A stretch of 30,110 bases of DNA from Perlabentimonas sp034006965 (GTDB lineage: Bacteria; Bacteroidota; Bacteroidia; Bacteroidales; Tenuifilaceae), in NCBI GenBank assembly GCA_034006965.1, contig JAVERU010000023.1, positions 1-30,110 of the forward strand. Direction: 5' to 3'. How positions within the stretch are numbered: the first letter of the stretch is position 1; every line of letters begins with the position of its first letter. The notes below the pieces were generated by a model that saw only the letters and a list, made by a program, of their open reading frames with translations, did not search any database and was not told the DNA's origin. A program made the position numbers and the translations under genes. Of this stretch, positions 7,941 through 16,941 are shown in pieces.

Positions 7941-10127
7941 ATGATTGGAAACCCAATGTTTTGGTTAGTCCCAGTGGCCTCCATTTTGGCATTAACATTT
8001 GCCTGGAGGTTCTTTGCCCAAATGATGAAGGCAGACGAAGGGACCGACACGATGAAGAAAATTGCTGCCCACGTGCGTAAGGGCGCAAGCGCCTACCTAA
8101 GGCAGCAGTATAAAATTGTTATCATTGTGTTTGTGGTTATAACCATAATCTTTTCAATTTTGGCCTATGGCCTCGGAGTCCAAAACCCTTGGGTTCCATT
8201 TGCATTTATAACAGGGGGTGCATTCTCGGGCTTGGCAGGTTTCTTTGGCATGAAGGCTGCCACTTTTGCTTCGGCCCGCGTTGCGAATGCTTGTCGAACA
8301 TCGCTTGATGCAGGTCTTCGCCTAGCGTTTAGGAGTGGTGCAGTAATGGGCCTTGTTGTTGTGGGGCTCGTACTGCTCGACATCTCCATCTGGTTCATCG
8401 TGCTTAACTACTTTATCCCCGAGATGGAGGGTGGCTACAAGCTCATGACCATTACCGCTGTGATGCTTACCTTCGGCATGGGTGCCTCAACCCAGGCCCT
8501 GTTTGCCCGTGTGGGTGGTGGTATATACACCAAGGCAGCCGATGTGGGGGCCGATCTAGTGGGCAAAATTGAAGCTAACATCCCAGAGGATGACCCACGT
8601 AACCCTGCTACCATTGCCGATAACGTAGGCGATAACGTAGGCGATGTGGCTGGTATGGGTGCCGACCTTTTCGAGTCGTTTGCTGCATCAATTCTTGCCT
8701 CGGCCCTGCTGGGTGCCGCTGCATATATCAACAGCCCCCTGCAAAACAATGCGGTGATAGCCCCAATGCTTATTGCTGCTGTGGGAACTATACTATCTAT
8801 CCTCGGCGTGTTCCTTGTGCGCACCAAGGAGGGAGCAACCCAAAAGCAGCTGCTAAAGTCGCTGGGATTTGGCGTAAACATTAGCGCCGTGCTAATCGTA
8901 ATCGCATCATTCTTTATACTTAAGTTTCTAGGATTACCCCTTGGCATTTGGGGCTCAATTATAGTTGGACTAACCGCAGGTATTGCCATCGGACAATCGA
9001 CTGAATACTTTACCGCATCGGCATACCGCCCAACTCAAAAGATTGCTGAGTCGAGCAGCACCGGGCCAGCAACCGTAATTATCAGTGGAGTTGGAACAGG
9101 CCTAATATCTGCAGCAGTTCCTCTAGCCATTATTGTAATTGCCATTACGCTAGCCTTTGGTTTTGCCACTGGCTTTACCTTTGGTGCAGATAGCCTAAAC
9201 TTTGGCCTGTACGGAATAGGTATTGCAGCCGTTGGTATGCTATCGACCCTAGGAATTACCCTTGCCACCGATGCTTACGGCCCCATTGCCGACAACGCAG
9301 GCGGTAATGCCGAGATGAGCGCCTTAGGGCCCGAGGTACGCAAACGTACCGATGCACTAGACGCCCTTGGAAACACCACCGCTGCAACTGGCAAAGGATT
9401 TGCCATTGGTAGTGCTGCCCTAACAGCACTAGCTTTACTTGCCTCATACTTTGAGGAGATTAGGATGATGTTTGTGAAATTCCTCGACAGGCCCGACGAG
9501 CTGATCAATGGGGTGAAAGCAATAGATGCCCAATTCATCGATTTTGTTCAGCACTACGAGATTCACCTTATGAACCCCTTGGTAATAGTAGGTATTTTCA
9601 TTGGGGTGATGGCTGTATTCCTCTTTAGCGGTATGACCATGAATGCCGTGGGCCGTGCTGCCCAAAAGATGGTTGACGAGGTTCGCCGTCAGTTCCGCGA
9701 CATCCCTGGCATTATGGAGGGTAAAGCAGAACCCGACTACGCCCGTTGCGTTGAGATATCGACCAAAGGGGCACAGCGCGAGATGCTAACCCCATCGCTT
9801 ATTGCCCTTCTTATCCCAGTAGTTGTGGGTATAGTATTTGGCGTTCCGGGCATTGCAGGTCTACTGTTGGGAACTATCTCCAGCGGTTTTGCGCTAGCCA
9901 TTTTTATGGCCAATGCCGGTGGTGCTTGGGATAACGCCAAGAAATACGTTGAGGAAGGCCATATGGGTGGCAAGGGTTCGGATGCACACAAGGCAACCGT
10001 AATTGGGGATACCGTGGGTGATCCGTTCAAGGATACATCTGGACCAAGTCTAAATATCCTGATAAAACTAATGGTTATGGCCTCGGTAGTAACAGTTGGC
10101 GTGGCTGTATCGTACCATATCCTGTAA
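7941..10127 (+). CDS. hppA: Membrane-bound ion-pumping pyrophosphatase, K+-dependent type
   Basis: Couples hydrolysis of cytoplasmic pyrophosphate to export of Na+ and/or H+ across the inner membrane. The 728 residues form many hydrophobic segments, as in the 16-helix family. Substrate-binding signatures are intact: GGGIYTKAADVGADLVGK, the acidic NPATIADNVGDNVGDVAG and the late GDTVGDPFKDTSGPSLN. The GNTTAATGKGFAIG segment has Ala where K+-independent enzymes carry Lys, so this is the K+-dependent subfamily. Many of these in Bacteroidota pump Na+, but the ion cannot be fixed from what I can see. It is a single gene with its own terminator at 10150-10177. Confidence 0.97.
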   Translation: MIGNPMFWLVPVASILALTFAWRFFAQMMKADEGTDTMKKIAAHVRKGASAYLRQQYKIVIIVFVVITIIFSILAYGLGVQNPWVPFAFITGGAFSGLAGFFGMKAATFASARVANACRTSLDAGLRLAFRSGAVMGLVVVGLVLLDISIWFIVLNYFIPEMEGGYKLMTITAVMLTFGMGASTQALFARVGGGIYTKAADVGADLVGKIEANIPEDDPRNPATIADNVGDNVGDVAGMGADLFESFAASILASALLGAAAYINSPLQNNAVIAPMLIAAVGTILSILGVFLVRTKEGATQKQLLKSLGFGVNISAVLIVIASFFILKFLGLPLGIWGSIIVGLTAGIAIGQSTEYFTASAYRPTQKIAESSSTGPATVIISGVGTGLISAAVPLAIIVIAITLAFGFATGFTFGADSLNFGLYGIGIAAVGMLSTLGITLATDAYGPIADNAGGNAEMSALGPEVRKRTDALDALGNTTAATGKGFAIGSAALTALALLASYFEEIRMMFVKFLDRPDELINGVKAIDAQFIDFVQHYEIHLMNPLVIVGIFIGVMAVFLFSGMTMNAVGRAAQKMVDEVRRQFRDIPGIMEGKAEPDYARCVEISTKGAQREMLTPSLIALLIPVVVGIVFGVPGIAGLLLGTISSGFALAIFMANAGGAWDNAKKYVEEGHMGGKGSDAHKATVIGDTVGDPFKDTSGPSLNILIKLMVMASVVTVGVAVSYHIL

Positions 10128-10149
10128 CAAATCGACTGAAAGATTTATT

Positions 10150-10177
10150 AAGAGCCGGGCATTCCTCGGCTCTTTTT
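10150..10177 (+). terminator. Rho-independent terminator of hppA
   Basis: Eight-bp stem AAGAGCCG (10150-10157) / CGGCTCTT (10167-10174) with a nine-base loop, running into a T tract. It starts 22 bases after the hppA stop. Confidence 0.9.
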
Positions 10178-10183
10178 GTTGCA

Positions 10184-10214
10184 TTGACTTTTACATACGA
10201 TTAGTGTACATTTG
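10184..10214 (+). promoter_or_regulatory. Bacteroidota-type promoter of the 10234 lipoprotein gene
   Basis: TTG at 10184-10186, exactly 20 bases, then TACATTTG at 10207-10214. Both elements match the consensus, and the ATG lies 19 bases after the -7 box. It sits directly behind the hppA terminator. Confidence 0.8.
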
Positions 10215-10233
10215 TTTGGTAAACCTTACAACA

Positions 10234-10785
10234 ATGAGAAAATACCTAACCATTATCACGGCATGTGCACTGGCCTTTGCCTCGTCGTGCACCACGCATT
10301 ACTTTCCCGAGCCACAGCCCATTGATGCAAAGTCGATAAACGAAATGCCAAAACCAATAATTGGGCAGTGGGACAAGCCTGATGAGGGTGAAACACATTT
10401 TATTAACAAAACCTCATGGGTAAGCATAAGCACCGATTCTCTTGGCAACCGAACCACCAAAAGGGAATACACAATCTCCGATAGCCTAATTGTAAAGAAG
10501 GTTGATAAGTTCTACTTTATCAATATGCTTGAAGATAATAACTACTGGATGGTAATGCTAGGGCACCAAGAGGGAAACAATTTTTATATCAAGGGGCTAG
10601 GCGATGAGGACACCTTGACTCTAAAGTCCTCGCTGGGGTTAATCCCCGACTCCACAACCGAGTCGAATGACCTATTCTACAGGCAAAGCCTCACCAAAAA
10701 CCAGATGAAGAAGCTAGTTAAGGACGGTGGGTTTGCAGATACCCTAATGGTATTCGACCTGACTAACAAAACCATAAACGATTAA
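10234..10785 (+). CDS. Predicted lipoprotein of unknown function
   Basis: 183 residues. I use ATG 10234: it gives MRKYLTIITACALAFASSC, a lipoprotein signal with the lipobox ASSC and Cys19 as the lipidated residue, and it follows a good promoter. The in-frame extension upstream (from 10096) runs back into hppA and its terminator and is not coding. The mature part is hydrophilic, with no motif I recognise; it looks like a mixed beta-rich periplasmic domain (KTSWVSISTDSLGNRTTKREY, FYFINMLEDNNYWMVMLG). It is monocistronic, and the next gene is convergent. Confidence 0.8.
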   Translation: MRKYLTIITACALAFASSCTTHYFPEPQPIDAKSINEMPKPIIGQWDKPDEGETHFINKTSWVSISTDSLGNRTTKREYTISDSLIVKKVDKFYFINMLEDNNYWMVMLGHQEGNNFYIKGLGDEDTLTLKSSLGLIPDSTTESNDLFYRQSLTKNQMKKLVKDGGFADTLMVFDLTNKTIND

Positions 10786-10795
10786 AAATCTGGCT

Positions 10796-10888
10796 CTACG
10801 ATACAACCACACCCACTATAAGCACATCATCAATCTGGTCGTATGCTCCCTGCCACTGATCGAGCGTATCCTCAAGCACTTTTTTTTT
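10796..10888 (-). other. Out-of-frame C-terminal tail of the SpoIIE phosphatase
   Basis: The minus strand downstream of the nine-A run encodes VLEDTLDQWQGAYDQIDDV then LIVGVVVS and a stop (10796-10798). This is the usual end of Bacteroidota SpoIIE domains. It needs a one-base deletion, or transcript slippage on the A run, to be joined to the main frame. Confidence 0.85.
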
Positions 10889-13800
10889 GCTGGGCTGCGG
10901 GCAATCCATCAAGGGTGGTGAGCAGCTGCTTAAATGGTTTGGTCATAAACTTTCGCCCATGGGGACCACCGAACTGGTCGACAAAACCATCGGAGAAGAT
11001 GTAAAGATTGTCGCCGGGCAATAAATCAATTGTATGAGACGTAAAGCCAATATTTTGCTTAGGATGCACCCCCACGGGCATCTTATCGGCCTTATACTCG
11101 ATCAACTCCCCCTTGCGGATAATATACAAGGAGTTATATGCGCCTGAGTACTCAACCTGGCTCATATCCTTTCTGTAAACACACACGGCCATATCCATTC
11201 CATCGTGCGCCTCGCCATCCTTGCCGGTTTGCCATAGGGTGGTTATTATTTTTTGCCGCAGATTTTCGAGTATTTGCGATGGGCTTACAATGCCCTCAAC
11301 GTTCACAATGTCGTTGATAAAGGACACCCCCATCATGCTCATGAATGCTCCAGGTACGCCATGCCCAGTAGAGTCGGCGGCTACAACAACTATATTGTCA
11401 TCCTTTTCGCCAATCCAGTAAAAATCGCCACTCACAATATCGCGAGGACGAAACATAATAAAATAATTGGGTAGTATACAGCTAACAATTTCTTTAGATG
11501 GCATAACAGCCGATTGTATCTTGCGGGCATAAGCTATACTTTGCGTAATCTCATCGTTCTGCTTGTATATCTGGTCGCGCTGCAGCTCAATCTCGTCGCG
11601 CTGAGCCTCAATCTCCTCCTTCTGTGCCAGAATCTCTTGGTTATAAGTCTCCAGATCGTCGCGTTGCTTCATCAAGGTTTCCTTTTGCTCCTCGATGGTT
11701 TTGGTTCGTTCACGAACCTTTTGTTCCAACACCTCTTTCTCGCGCCTTAGATTCCTTTCGCGCACCTTAACAATCAAGAAAAACAGGGCAAGTATGCAAG
11801 CACCGCAGAGGGCATAAAACCACAGCGTTTGCCAAAATGGGGGTTTTACCTCAATGCTAAAGCTAAGGGTTGGACTAACAATCCCCAGCACATCTTTTGC
11901 CCTGACCAAAACGGTATAGTTCCCCGGCGGAAGATATGGGAAATCCATAGCTGGATCGCTGCTCCACTGCGTCCAACCATCCATTAGCCCCTTAATTTGA
12001 TATTGGAAAGACACTGAACCCTCCTTAACATACGACGGTGCACTTACCCTAATGCTAAGGGCATTGTTGGAGTAGGTTAACTCAACATTGCTATACCCTA
12101 AAAGGCTGCCCTCCCTATCCTTTATACTCTTGAAAAAGATACCCAAATCATTATCTCGAGGGCCTTGGTTAGATAGGTTAATCTTATACACATGCCTAAA
12201 ATCATCCACCACAACAAGGCATGAATCGCTTTGGTAATGGATGTACTGAGGGTTCTCCAACAGGTTTAAATAGTTTTTGGTTGCCTGTAGATCAGCCGAA
12301 ACAGATGACGGAATGTCCCAAATTCCATTGTGCTTAAACCATGTGTAGTCCGATTGGTTATAGATGATTGTTGAAATTTCACGAATTGGAAAATCTTTAT
12401 CAAGCATTAGCGTGTTCAAGCTAGGATCGAAAAGATAGGCTCCGCTGGAACTAAAAGCATAAGGTTTTTCATTATGCCACCTCACAATAGGATTGCTGTA
12501 TTGAGTGCCAGGAATTGCAATCTTAGTTACTTCATAGCTATTTGCTTTTAATCGAGTAACCAACAACACATCGAATTCACTAGTAAGCAGGAATTTATGG
12601 GAGTCGAGTTGTATTGAACTCACCATTTGCTCGTTATAGCCTTCTATCAAAGGGGTTGAATTCCAGTGGCCACGAGACTGAGTGACAAGATATGCCCCTG
12701 CATCGGCACCAACCACAAAGGCCCCTGGCTGCTCGGTCAAGGGCTCAATAAAGGTTAAGTTTAAATCTCTTACAATATAGCTCACCTTGTCATCGGAAAC
12801 CTCGTACAACCCGCGGTTTGTTAACACGTAAAGTTTATCGTTGTATGTAAGTAGCTGCTTAACCTTACCCTTAACTGCTTGCACCTGGGTGTACTGGTGG
12901 GTGACCGATTGGAGTTGGTATATTGTTCGTCTTTGAGGCGCCAACTCATTTTCTTGAGCTTGTGGAATAGCCTCTTGCTGAACCTGTGCTTGTATCTCCG
13001 CCTCCTCAACCCTATCGGATCCACGGCTAAACAACCGCGACAGAAACCCTCTTTTTTTCTGCTCGATGGCTTCGGGTTCTGTAGAAACCTGCTCTGACTC
13101 TGGTTTAACCTCAGCAGGCTTGCTTTCCCTCTTTACGGGTATGCTAATGGCTTTATAGTCGCGCTTCTCATCGAGGTAGAACAGCCCCTCGCTGCTTCCT
13201 ACGTAAAACTTATTATTGTACATTGCAGCTGAGAGAACGTTCCCACTAAGGCCTAGATAATAGCTATAGGATTTGACAGGAACGTTCAAATCGGCTCGTG
13301 ATATACCCATACCGTGCGACAACCATAAGCCTTTGTCGCTATCTCTACCCAGCGAATAGACCTCATCATCGGGAAGACCACTAACGTAATTAAGCGTATA
13401 TGCTGTAGTACCATCGTTGCTATTAATAACAACACTGCCCCCATTTAGGGTTGCAAGGGCAAAGGTTTTATCATCAACAGATATTCCTCCTGTGGGAACA
13501 CTTGCAACGATGTAGTCCTGATCGTCAAAACTAAAGGGAGTCAACCTTTCACCATCAAACCGATAGAGCTTGTTGTCGGTTGCACCGAAGTATGCATTTC
13601 CTGAGTGAACAAACGAAAAGGTCATATCAAAACCAATGGGCAATCCCGCGACTATCTCATACCCACCCTCGGGTTTATTTAAGCAAATAAATGCTCTATT
13701 CTGTACGTGATATATGCCACCCTCGAGTTCAAATAAGTCGGAGATAAATACCTGTGGCCGATCATCGAAGTGTATGGTGTCAACCTTTATCTGCGGCTGA

Positions 13801-14237
13801 GTTGTAATCTTGCAAATTGTGGTAGGCGATACCACCAGGAGGCCATCGGGTAGCTGGATAAACTTGTAAAAGTAATTCTGATCGGTCGATTCAATTAAAA
13901 GATGCTCAACACATTCACCCTCGGGAGTAACATCCAAATATCCGACCCCCCTGTCGGTACAAACAAATAGATTTTCGCTGTATGCCAAGGCTATTGGCCT
14001 TCCCTCAACCTTAAGGTTCTCCCACTGCAAGCCATCAAACGAAAAAATTCCCTTGCGGTTAAGAATGTGCATTAGCCCATTATCGCCCTGTACAAAGTCC
14101 CAGTTCTGATTGCTAACCCCATCGGGGAGCTTGTAATGCGTAATAAAAGGGTTTCCCTCCTGAGCCAACCCAAGCTGCAGCAGTAAAGCCACATACATGA
14201 AAAGTATTACCCTACGTATCACTCTGTTTAGTATCAT
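10872..14237 (-). CDS. Membrane sensor with beta-propeller, Y_Y_Y domain and SpoIIE/PP2C phosphatase (C-terminus frameshifted)
   Basis: Likely transduces an extracytoplasmic signal to a cytoplasmic serine/threonine phosphatase of the SpoIIE/RsbU type. Residues 1-25 are a signal segment. Residues ~30-700 are propeller-like repeats, interrupted at ~368-438 by a low-complexity charged insert containing KKRGFLSRLFSRGSDR. Residues ~715-798 are a Y_Y_Y domain (FQYQIKGLMDGWTQW, PPGNYTVLVRA), ~803-823 the membrane helix, ~825-897 a coiled coil with EIEAQRDEIELQRDQI-like repeats, and ~900-1121 the phosphatase (SGDFYW, AADSTGHGVPGAFMS, SDGFVDQFGG). The stop at 10872 comes just after nine A residues (10880-10888 on plus). 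With eight As the frame continues through YDQIDDVLIVGV to a stop ending at 10796, restoring the conserved final strand and Asp pair. The gene lies 48 bases downstream of comM. Confidence 0.9.
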   Translation of the reverse strand: MILNRVIRRVILFMYVALLLQLGLAQEGNPFITHYKLPDGVSNQNWDFVQGDNGLMHILNRKGIFSFDGLQWENLKVEGRPIALAYSENLFVCTDRGVGYLDVTPEGECVEHLLIESTDQNYFYKFIQLPDGLLVVSPTTICKITTQPQIKVDTIHFDDRPQVFISDLFELEGGIYHVQNRAFICLNKPEGGYEIVAGLPIGFDMTFSFVHSGNAYFGATDNKLYRFDGERLTPFSFDDQDYIVASVPTGGISVDDKTFALATLNGGSVVINSNDGTTAYTLNYVSGLPDDEVYSLGRDSDKGLWLSHGMGISRADLNVPVKSYSYYLGLSGNVLSAAMYNNKFYVGSSEGLFYLDEKRDYKAISIPVKRESKPAEVKPESEQVSTEPEAIEQKKRGFLSRLFSRGSDRVEEAEIQAQVQQEAIPQAQENELAPQRRTIYQLQSVTHQYTQVQAVKGKVKQLLTYNDKLYVLTNRGLYEVSDDKVSYIVRDLNLTFIEPLTEQPGAFVVGADAGAYLVTQSRGHWNSTPLIEGYNEQMVSSIQLDSHKFLLTSEFDVLLVTRLKANSYEVTKIAIPGTQYSNPIVRWHNEKPYAFSSSGAYLFDPSLNTLMLDKDFPIREISTIIYNQSDYTWFKHNGIWDIPSSVSADLQATKNYLNLLENPQYIHYQSDSCLVVVDDFRHVYKINLSNQGPRDNDLGIFFKSIKDREGSLLGYSNVELTYSNNALSIRVSAPSYVKEGSVSFQYQIKGLMDGWTQWSSDPAMDFPYLPPGNYTVLVRAKDVLGIVSPTLSFSIEVKPPFWQTLWFYALCGACILALFFLIVKVRERNLRREKEVLEQKVRERTKTIEEQKETLMKQRDDLETYNQEILAQKEEIEAQRDEIELQRDQIYKQNDEITQSIAYARKIQSAVMPSKEIVSCILPNYFIMFRPRDIVSGDFYWIGEKDDNIVVVAADSTGHGVPGAFMSMMGVSFINDIVNVEGIVSPSQILENLRQKIITTLWQTGKDGEAHDGMDMAVCVYRKDMSQVEYSGAYNSLYIIRKGELIEYKADKMPVGVHPKQNIGFTSHTIDLLPGDNLYIFSDGFVDQFGGPHGRKFMTKPFKQLLTTLDGLPAAQQKKSA

Positions 14238-14285
14238 ATCGCATATTTAAAACCCAAATCAGCTAGGAGGACAAAAAGTTACTAC

Positions 14286-15824
14286 CTACCCGGCCCAGGT
14301 ATCCCTATCGAGGCTACGATACTGAATTGCCTCGGCAACGTGCTCGGGCTTTATACTTGTGCTCCCCTCCAAATCGGCTATGGTACGTGAAACCTTGAGT
14401 ATTCGGTCGTACGCCCTAGCCGACAGCCCCAATCGTTCCATAGCATTCTTGAGCAATGCCGTACCGGCATCATCTAAAACACAAAATTTCCGAATTAGTT
14501 TGCTGGTCATCTGGGCATTACAGTAAACGCCCTTCCACTCAATGAAACGCTCGGCTTGAATATCGCGCGCTTTCACAACCCGCTCTCTCACGCTGGCCGA
14601 GGGCTCGCTGGGAGGTGCATCAGTCAGCTTCTCGAATGGTACTGGAACCACCTCCACATGAATATCTATTCGGTCGAGTAAAGGCCCAGATATTTTATTC
14701 AGATATTTTTGCACAACACCGTGCGAGCAAACACATTCCCGCTCTGGGTGATTGTAGTAGCCACAAGGGCAAGGGTTCATAGATGCCACAAGCATAAATG
14801 AGGCGGGGTACTCCACCGAGAACTTAGCCCTCGAAATGGTTATCACCCTATCTTCGAGTGGTTGTCGCATAACTTCGAGTACAGTCCGCTTAAACTCAGG
14901 GAGCTCATCGAGAAAAAGCACCCCGTTATGCGCCAGCGAAATTTCGCCTGGCTGAGGATACGTTCCCCCGCCAACCAGAGCTACATCGGAAATTGTGTGA
15001 TGCGGACTTCGAAATGGCCTTCGGGTCATCAGGGAGGTATCCTTGTCAATTTTCCCTGCAACGGAATGGATCTTTGTGGTTTCAAGCGCTTCGCGAAGCG
15101 TTAAGGGAGGGATAATGGTGGGTAATCGTTTGGCCAACATAGTTTTTCCGGCACCAGGTGCACCTATCATGATTAAATTGTGCCCACCGGCGGCGGCCAC
15201 CTCAAAGGCACGCTTCACATTCTCCTGCCCTTTCACATCGGAAAAATCTACCTCGTACTCGTTGGCATGCTGAATGAATTCGGCTCGTGTGTCAACCACC
15301 ATTGGGGTTAGCTCCATATCGCCGTTAAAAAAATCGACCACCTGGCCCAGATTCTCGACACCGTATACCTCCAAGTTATTTACCACTGCCGCCTCGCGTG
15401 CATTGTCGTATGGTACAATCAACCCCTTGAACCCCTCCTCCCTTGCCTGTATGGCAATGGGCAGGATTCCTCTTATGGGTTTCACTGAGCCATCGAGCGA
15501 GAGTTCGCCCATGATAACAAATTCGGCTAGCATATCAGGCTGAATAACCTCTGATGCAGCCATAATTCCAACTGCCAGAGGCAGATCGTATGCTGCTCCC
15601 TCCTTACGAATATCGGCTGGGGCCATGTTGATAACCACACGCTTTTTAGGCATCTTCTGCTTAATGGACTCGAAAGCGGTGGCAATGCGCTGTTGGCTTT
15701 CGCGCACAGCATTATCGGGTAGGCCCACAAGAAAAAAGTTTATCCCCTGGCTAACGCTTACCTCAATGGTAATTGTAGTTGCCTTTATGCCGTGCACTGC
15801 ACTGCCATAGGTTTTAACCAGCAT
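14286..15824 (-). CDS. comM: YifB/ComM-family Mg-chelatase-like AAA+ ATPase
   Basis: 512 residues, the full family length. ComM in naturally transformable bacteria is a hexameric helicase that promotes branch migration during integration of incoming DNA; the family is also widespread in non-competent bacteria. The N-terminal S5-like domain (MLVKTYGSAVHGIKATTITI, FFLVGLPDNAVRESQQR) is followed by the AAA+ core with Walker A GAPGAGKTMLAKRLP, Walker B FLDELPEF and the insert RRPFRSPHHTISDVALVGGG. A Cys cluster (NPCPCGYY, ECVC) and the C-terminal RAYDRILKVSRTIADLEG segment follow. Its promoter is probably at 15872-15900. It may be co-transcribed with the downstream sensor phosphatase. No other competence gene is in view. 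Confidence 0.93.
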   Translation of the reverse strand: MLVKTYGSAVHGIKATTITIEVSVSQGINFFLVGLPDNAVRESQQRIATAFESIKQKMPKKRVVINMAPADIRKEGAAYDLPLAVGIMAASEVIQPDMLAEFVIMGELSLDGSVKPIRGILPIAIQAREEGFKGLIVPYDNAREAAVVNNLEVYGVENLGQVVDFFNGDMELTPMVVDTRAEFIQHANEYEVDFSDVKGQENVKRAFEVAAAGGHNLIMIGAPGAGKTMLAKRLPTIIPPLTLREALETTKIHSVAGKIDKDTSLMTRRPFRSPHHTISDVALVGGGTYPQPGEISLAHNGVLFLDELPEFKRTVLEVMRQPLEDRVITISRAKFSVEYPASFMLVASMNPCPCGYYNHPERECVCSHGVVQKYLNKISGPLLDRIDIHVEVVPVPFEKLTDAPPSEPSASVRERVVKARDIQAERFIEWKGVYCNAQMTSKLIRKFCVLDDAGTALLKNAMERLGLSARAYDRILKVSRTIADLEGSTSIKPEHVAEAIQYRSLDRDTWAG

Positions 15825-15871
15825 TTGGTGCTATGAGTTTGGGTTTTACAACAATCAAATCCGCTTCGTAC

Positions 15872-15900
15872 CAAATGTAGTAAAAATTACGCTTATGCAA
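15872..15900 (-). promoter_or_regulatory. Probable promoter of comM
   Basis: On the minus strand TTG (15898-15900) and TACATTTG (15872-15879) are separated by 18 bases, slightly short of the usual 19-21. The -7 box is an exact match and lies 47 bases upstream of the comM ATG. Confidence 0.6.
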
Positions 15901-15927
15901 ATAAAAAGAGCAGCCATTTGGCTGCTC
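15901..15927 (-). terminator. Terminator of the greA-HIT operon
   Basis: Perfect 8-bp stem GAGCAGCC (15908-15915) / GGCTGCTC (15920-15927), four-base loop, followed on the minus strand by TTTTTAT. It lies 25 bases beyond the HIT gene stop. Confidence 0.9.
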
Positions 15928-15952
15928 AATAGGTAGATATTGATAGATTGCT

Positions 15953-16345
15953 TTACAAAGCTGCTGAAATGCTTTGTGCAAGTTCTACAAACTCATCATT
16001 AGTAAGTTTAACCCTTGGTTTCGAAAAACTTATATCGGTTTCTTGATTAAGGGGTACAAGGTGGATATGGGCGTGCGGAACCTCTAGCCCCAACACAGCA
16101 ACACCTATTCGCTTGCAGGGCACAACCTTCTCGATAGCCAGAGCCACACGCTTGGCAAAGATCATCATATCGGCAAGCGTTTTGTCGTCAACATCAAAGA
16201 TATAGTCAACCTCCTGTTTGGGTATCACCAGCACATGGCCTTTGGCCAAGGGGTTAATATCAAGAAAGGCCAAGTAACGATCGTCTTCTGCAACTTTGTA
16301 CGAGGGTATTTCGCCCGCTGCTATTTTTGAGAATATGGATGCCAT
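15953..16345 (-). CDS. HIT-family nucleotide-binding protein
   Basis: 130 residues from ATG 16345 (MASIFSKIAAGEIPSYKVAED), the usual start of this family; the 14-residue upstream extension is not conserved and overlaps the greA end. It carries the histidine triad HAHIHLVPL, where the second His is the catalytic nucleophile in AMP/ADP-phosphoramide hydrolysis, plus LAFLDINPLAKGHVLVIPK. The most likely role is a purine nucleoside phosphoramidase or dinucleotide hydrolase. It starts 16 bases after greA, so the two genes form an operon. Confidence 0.93.
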   Translation of the reverse strand: MASIFSKIAAGEIPSYKVAEDDRYLAFLDINPLAKGHVLVIPKQEVDYIFDVDDKTLADMMIFAKRVALAIEKVVPCKRIGVAVLGLEVPHAHIHLVPLNQETDISFSKPRVKLTNDEFVELAQSISAAL

Positions 16346-16361
16346 AGGACAAATATTAAAT

Positions 16362-16835
16362 TTATCTTGAGATATCAACGATTTCAAAGGTTACCACTCC
16401 CGAGGGGATGCTCACCTCAACCTTCTCTCCCTTTTTCTTACCAAGCAAAGCTTTGGCTATTGGAGTACCAACCGATAAGCGACCCTCCTTAATATTTGCT
16501 TCACTTTCGGGGACTAGGGTGTACTCCATAATGGCGCTGGTAGCCAAATTCTTAATTTTAATCTTATTCAGAATCTGAACCTTGTCGGTATCAATTTTCG
16601 ACTCATCAATAACCCTAGCCTTGGCAATAGCATCCTCGAGCCGGGCAATGCGCATCTCAAGCATACCCTGTGCCTCTTTGGCAGCATCATACTCAGCATT
16701 TTCGGACAGATCTCCCTTATCGCGGGCCTCTGCAATCATTTGAGAGATGGCTGGTCGCTCAACTGTTCGTAGGTGCTCAAGCTCTTTCTGCAGCTTTTGC
16801 AACCCGTCCTTGGTTAAATAGGTTACATTCGACAT
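16362..16835 (-). CDS. greA: Transcription elongation factor GreA
   Basis: Rescues backtracked RNA polymerase by stimulating transcript cleavage through its secondary channel. It has 157 residues, the normal length. The N-terminal coiled coil (~1-75) carries the conserved acidic tip (EARDKGDLSENAEYDAAKE), and the C-terminal FKBP-like domain includes RLSVGTPIAKALLGKKKGE. A promoter lies at 16908-16939, and a hairpin sits between that promoter and the ATG. It is followed by the HIT gene. Confidence 0.97.
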   Translation of the reverse strand: MSNVTYLTKDGLQKLQKELEHLRTVERPAISQMIAEARDKGDLSENAEYDAAKEAQGMLEMRIARLEDAIAKARVIDESKIDTDKVQILNKIKIKNLATSAIMEYTLVPESEANIKEGRLSVGTPIAKALLGKKKGEKVEVSIPSGVVTFEIVDISR

Positions 16836-16874
16836 AGCATAAAAACATTATTGATAAGTATGATAAATAAAAAA

Positions 16875-16896
16875 GAATTCCGAGAAATCGGAACTC
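16875..16896 (-). terminator. Hairpin with T-rich flanks in the greA leader
   Basis: TTCCGA (16878-16883) / TCGGAA (16888-16893) with a four-base loop, extended by two more pairs past one mismatch. Both sides are rich in A or T (TTCTTTTTTATT on the minus strand). It could end transcripts from the upstream gene (stop 16942), but it lies downstream of the predicted greA promoter, so it would also be in the greA leader. Confidence 0.6.
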
Positions 16897-16907
16897 TTTT
16901 TCCGTTG

Positions 16908-16939
16908 CAAAGATACGGAATTTTTGATAATAAAAACAA
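16908..16939 (-). promoter_or_regulatory. Probable greA promoter
   Basis: Minus strand TTG (16937-16939), 21 bases, TATCTTTG (16908-16915). The -7 box is an exact consensus match. The leader to the greA ATG would be about 70 bases. Confidence 0.65.
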
Positions 16940-16941
16940 TA

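Noticed and set aside
8435..8989. 184-codon open frame on the minus strand inside hppA
   Set aside because: It is antisense to a highly conserved gene and has a biased composition rich in Ala, Pro, Ser and Arg, as expected from the complement of hppA codons; no domain is visible.
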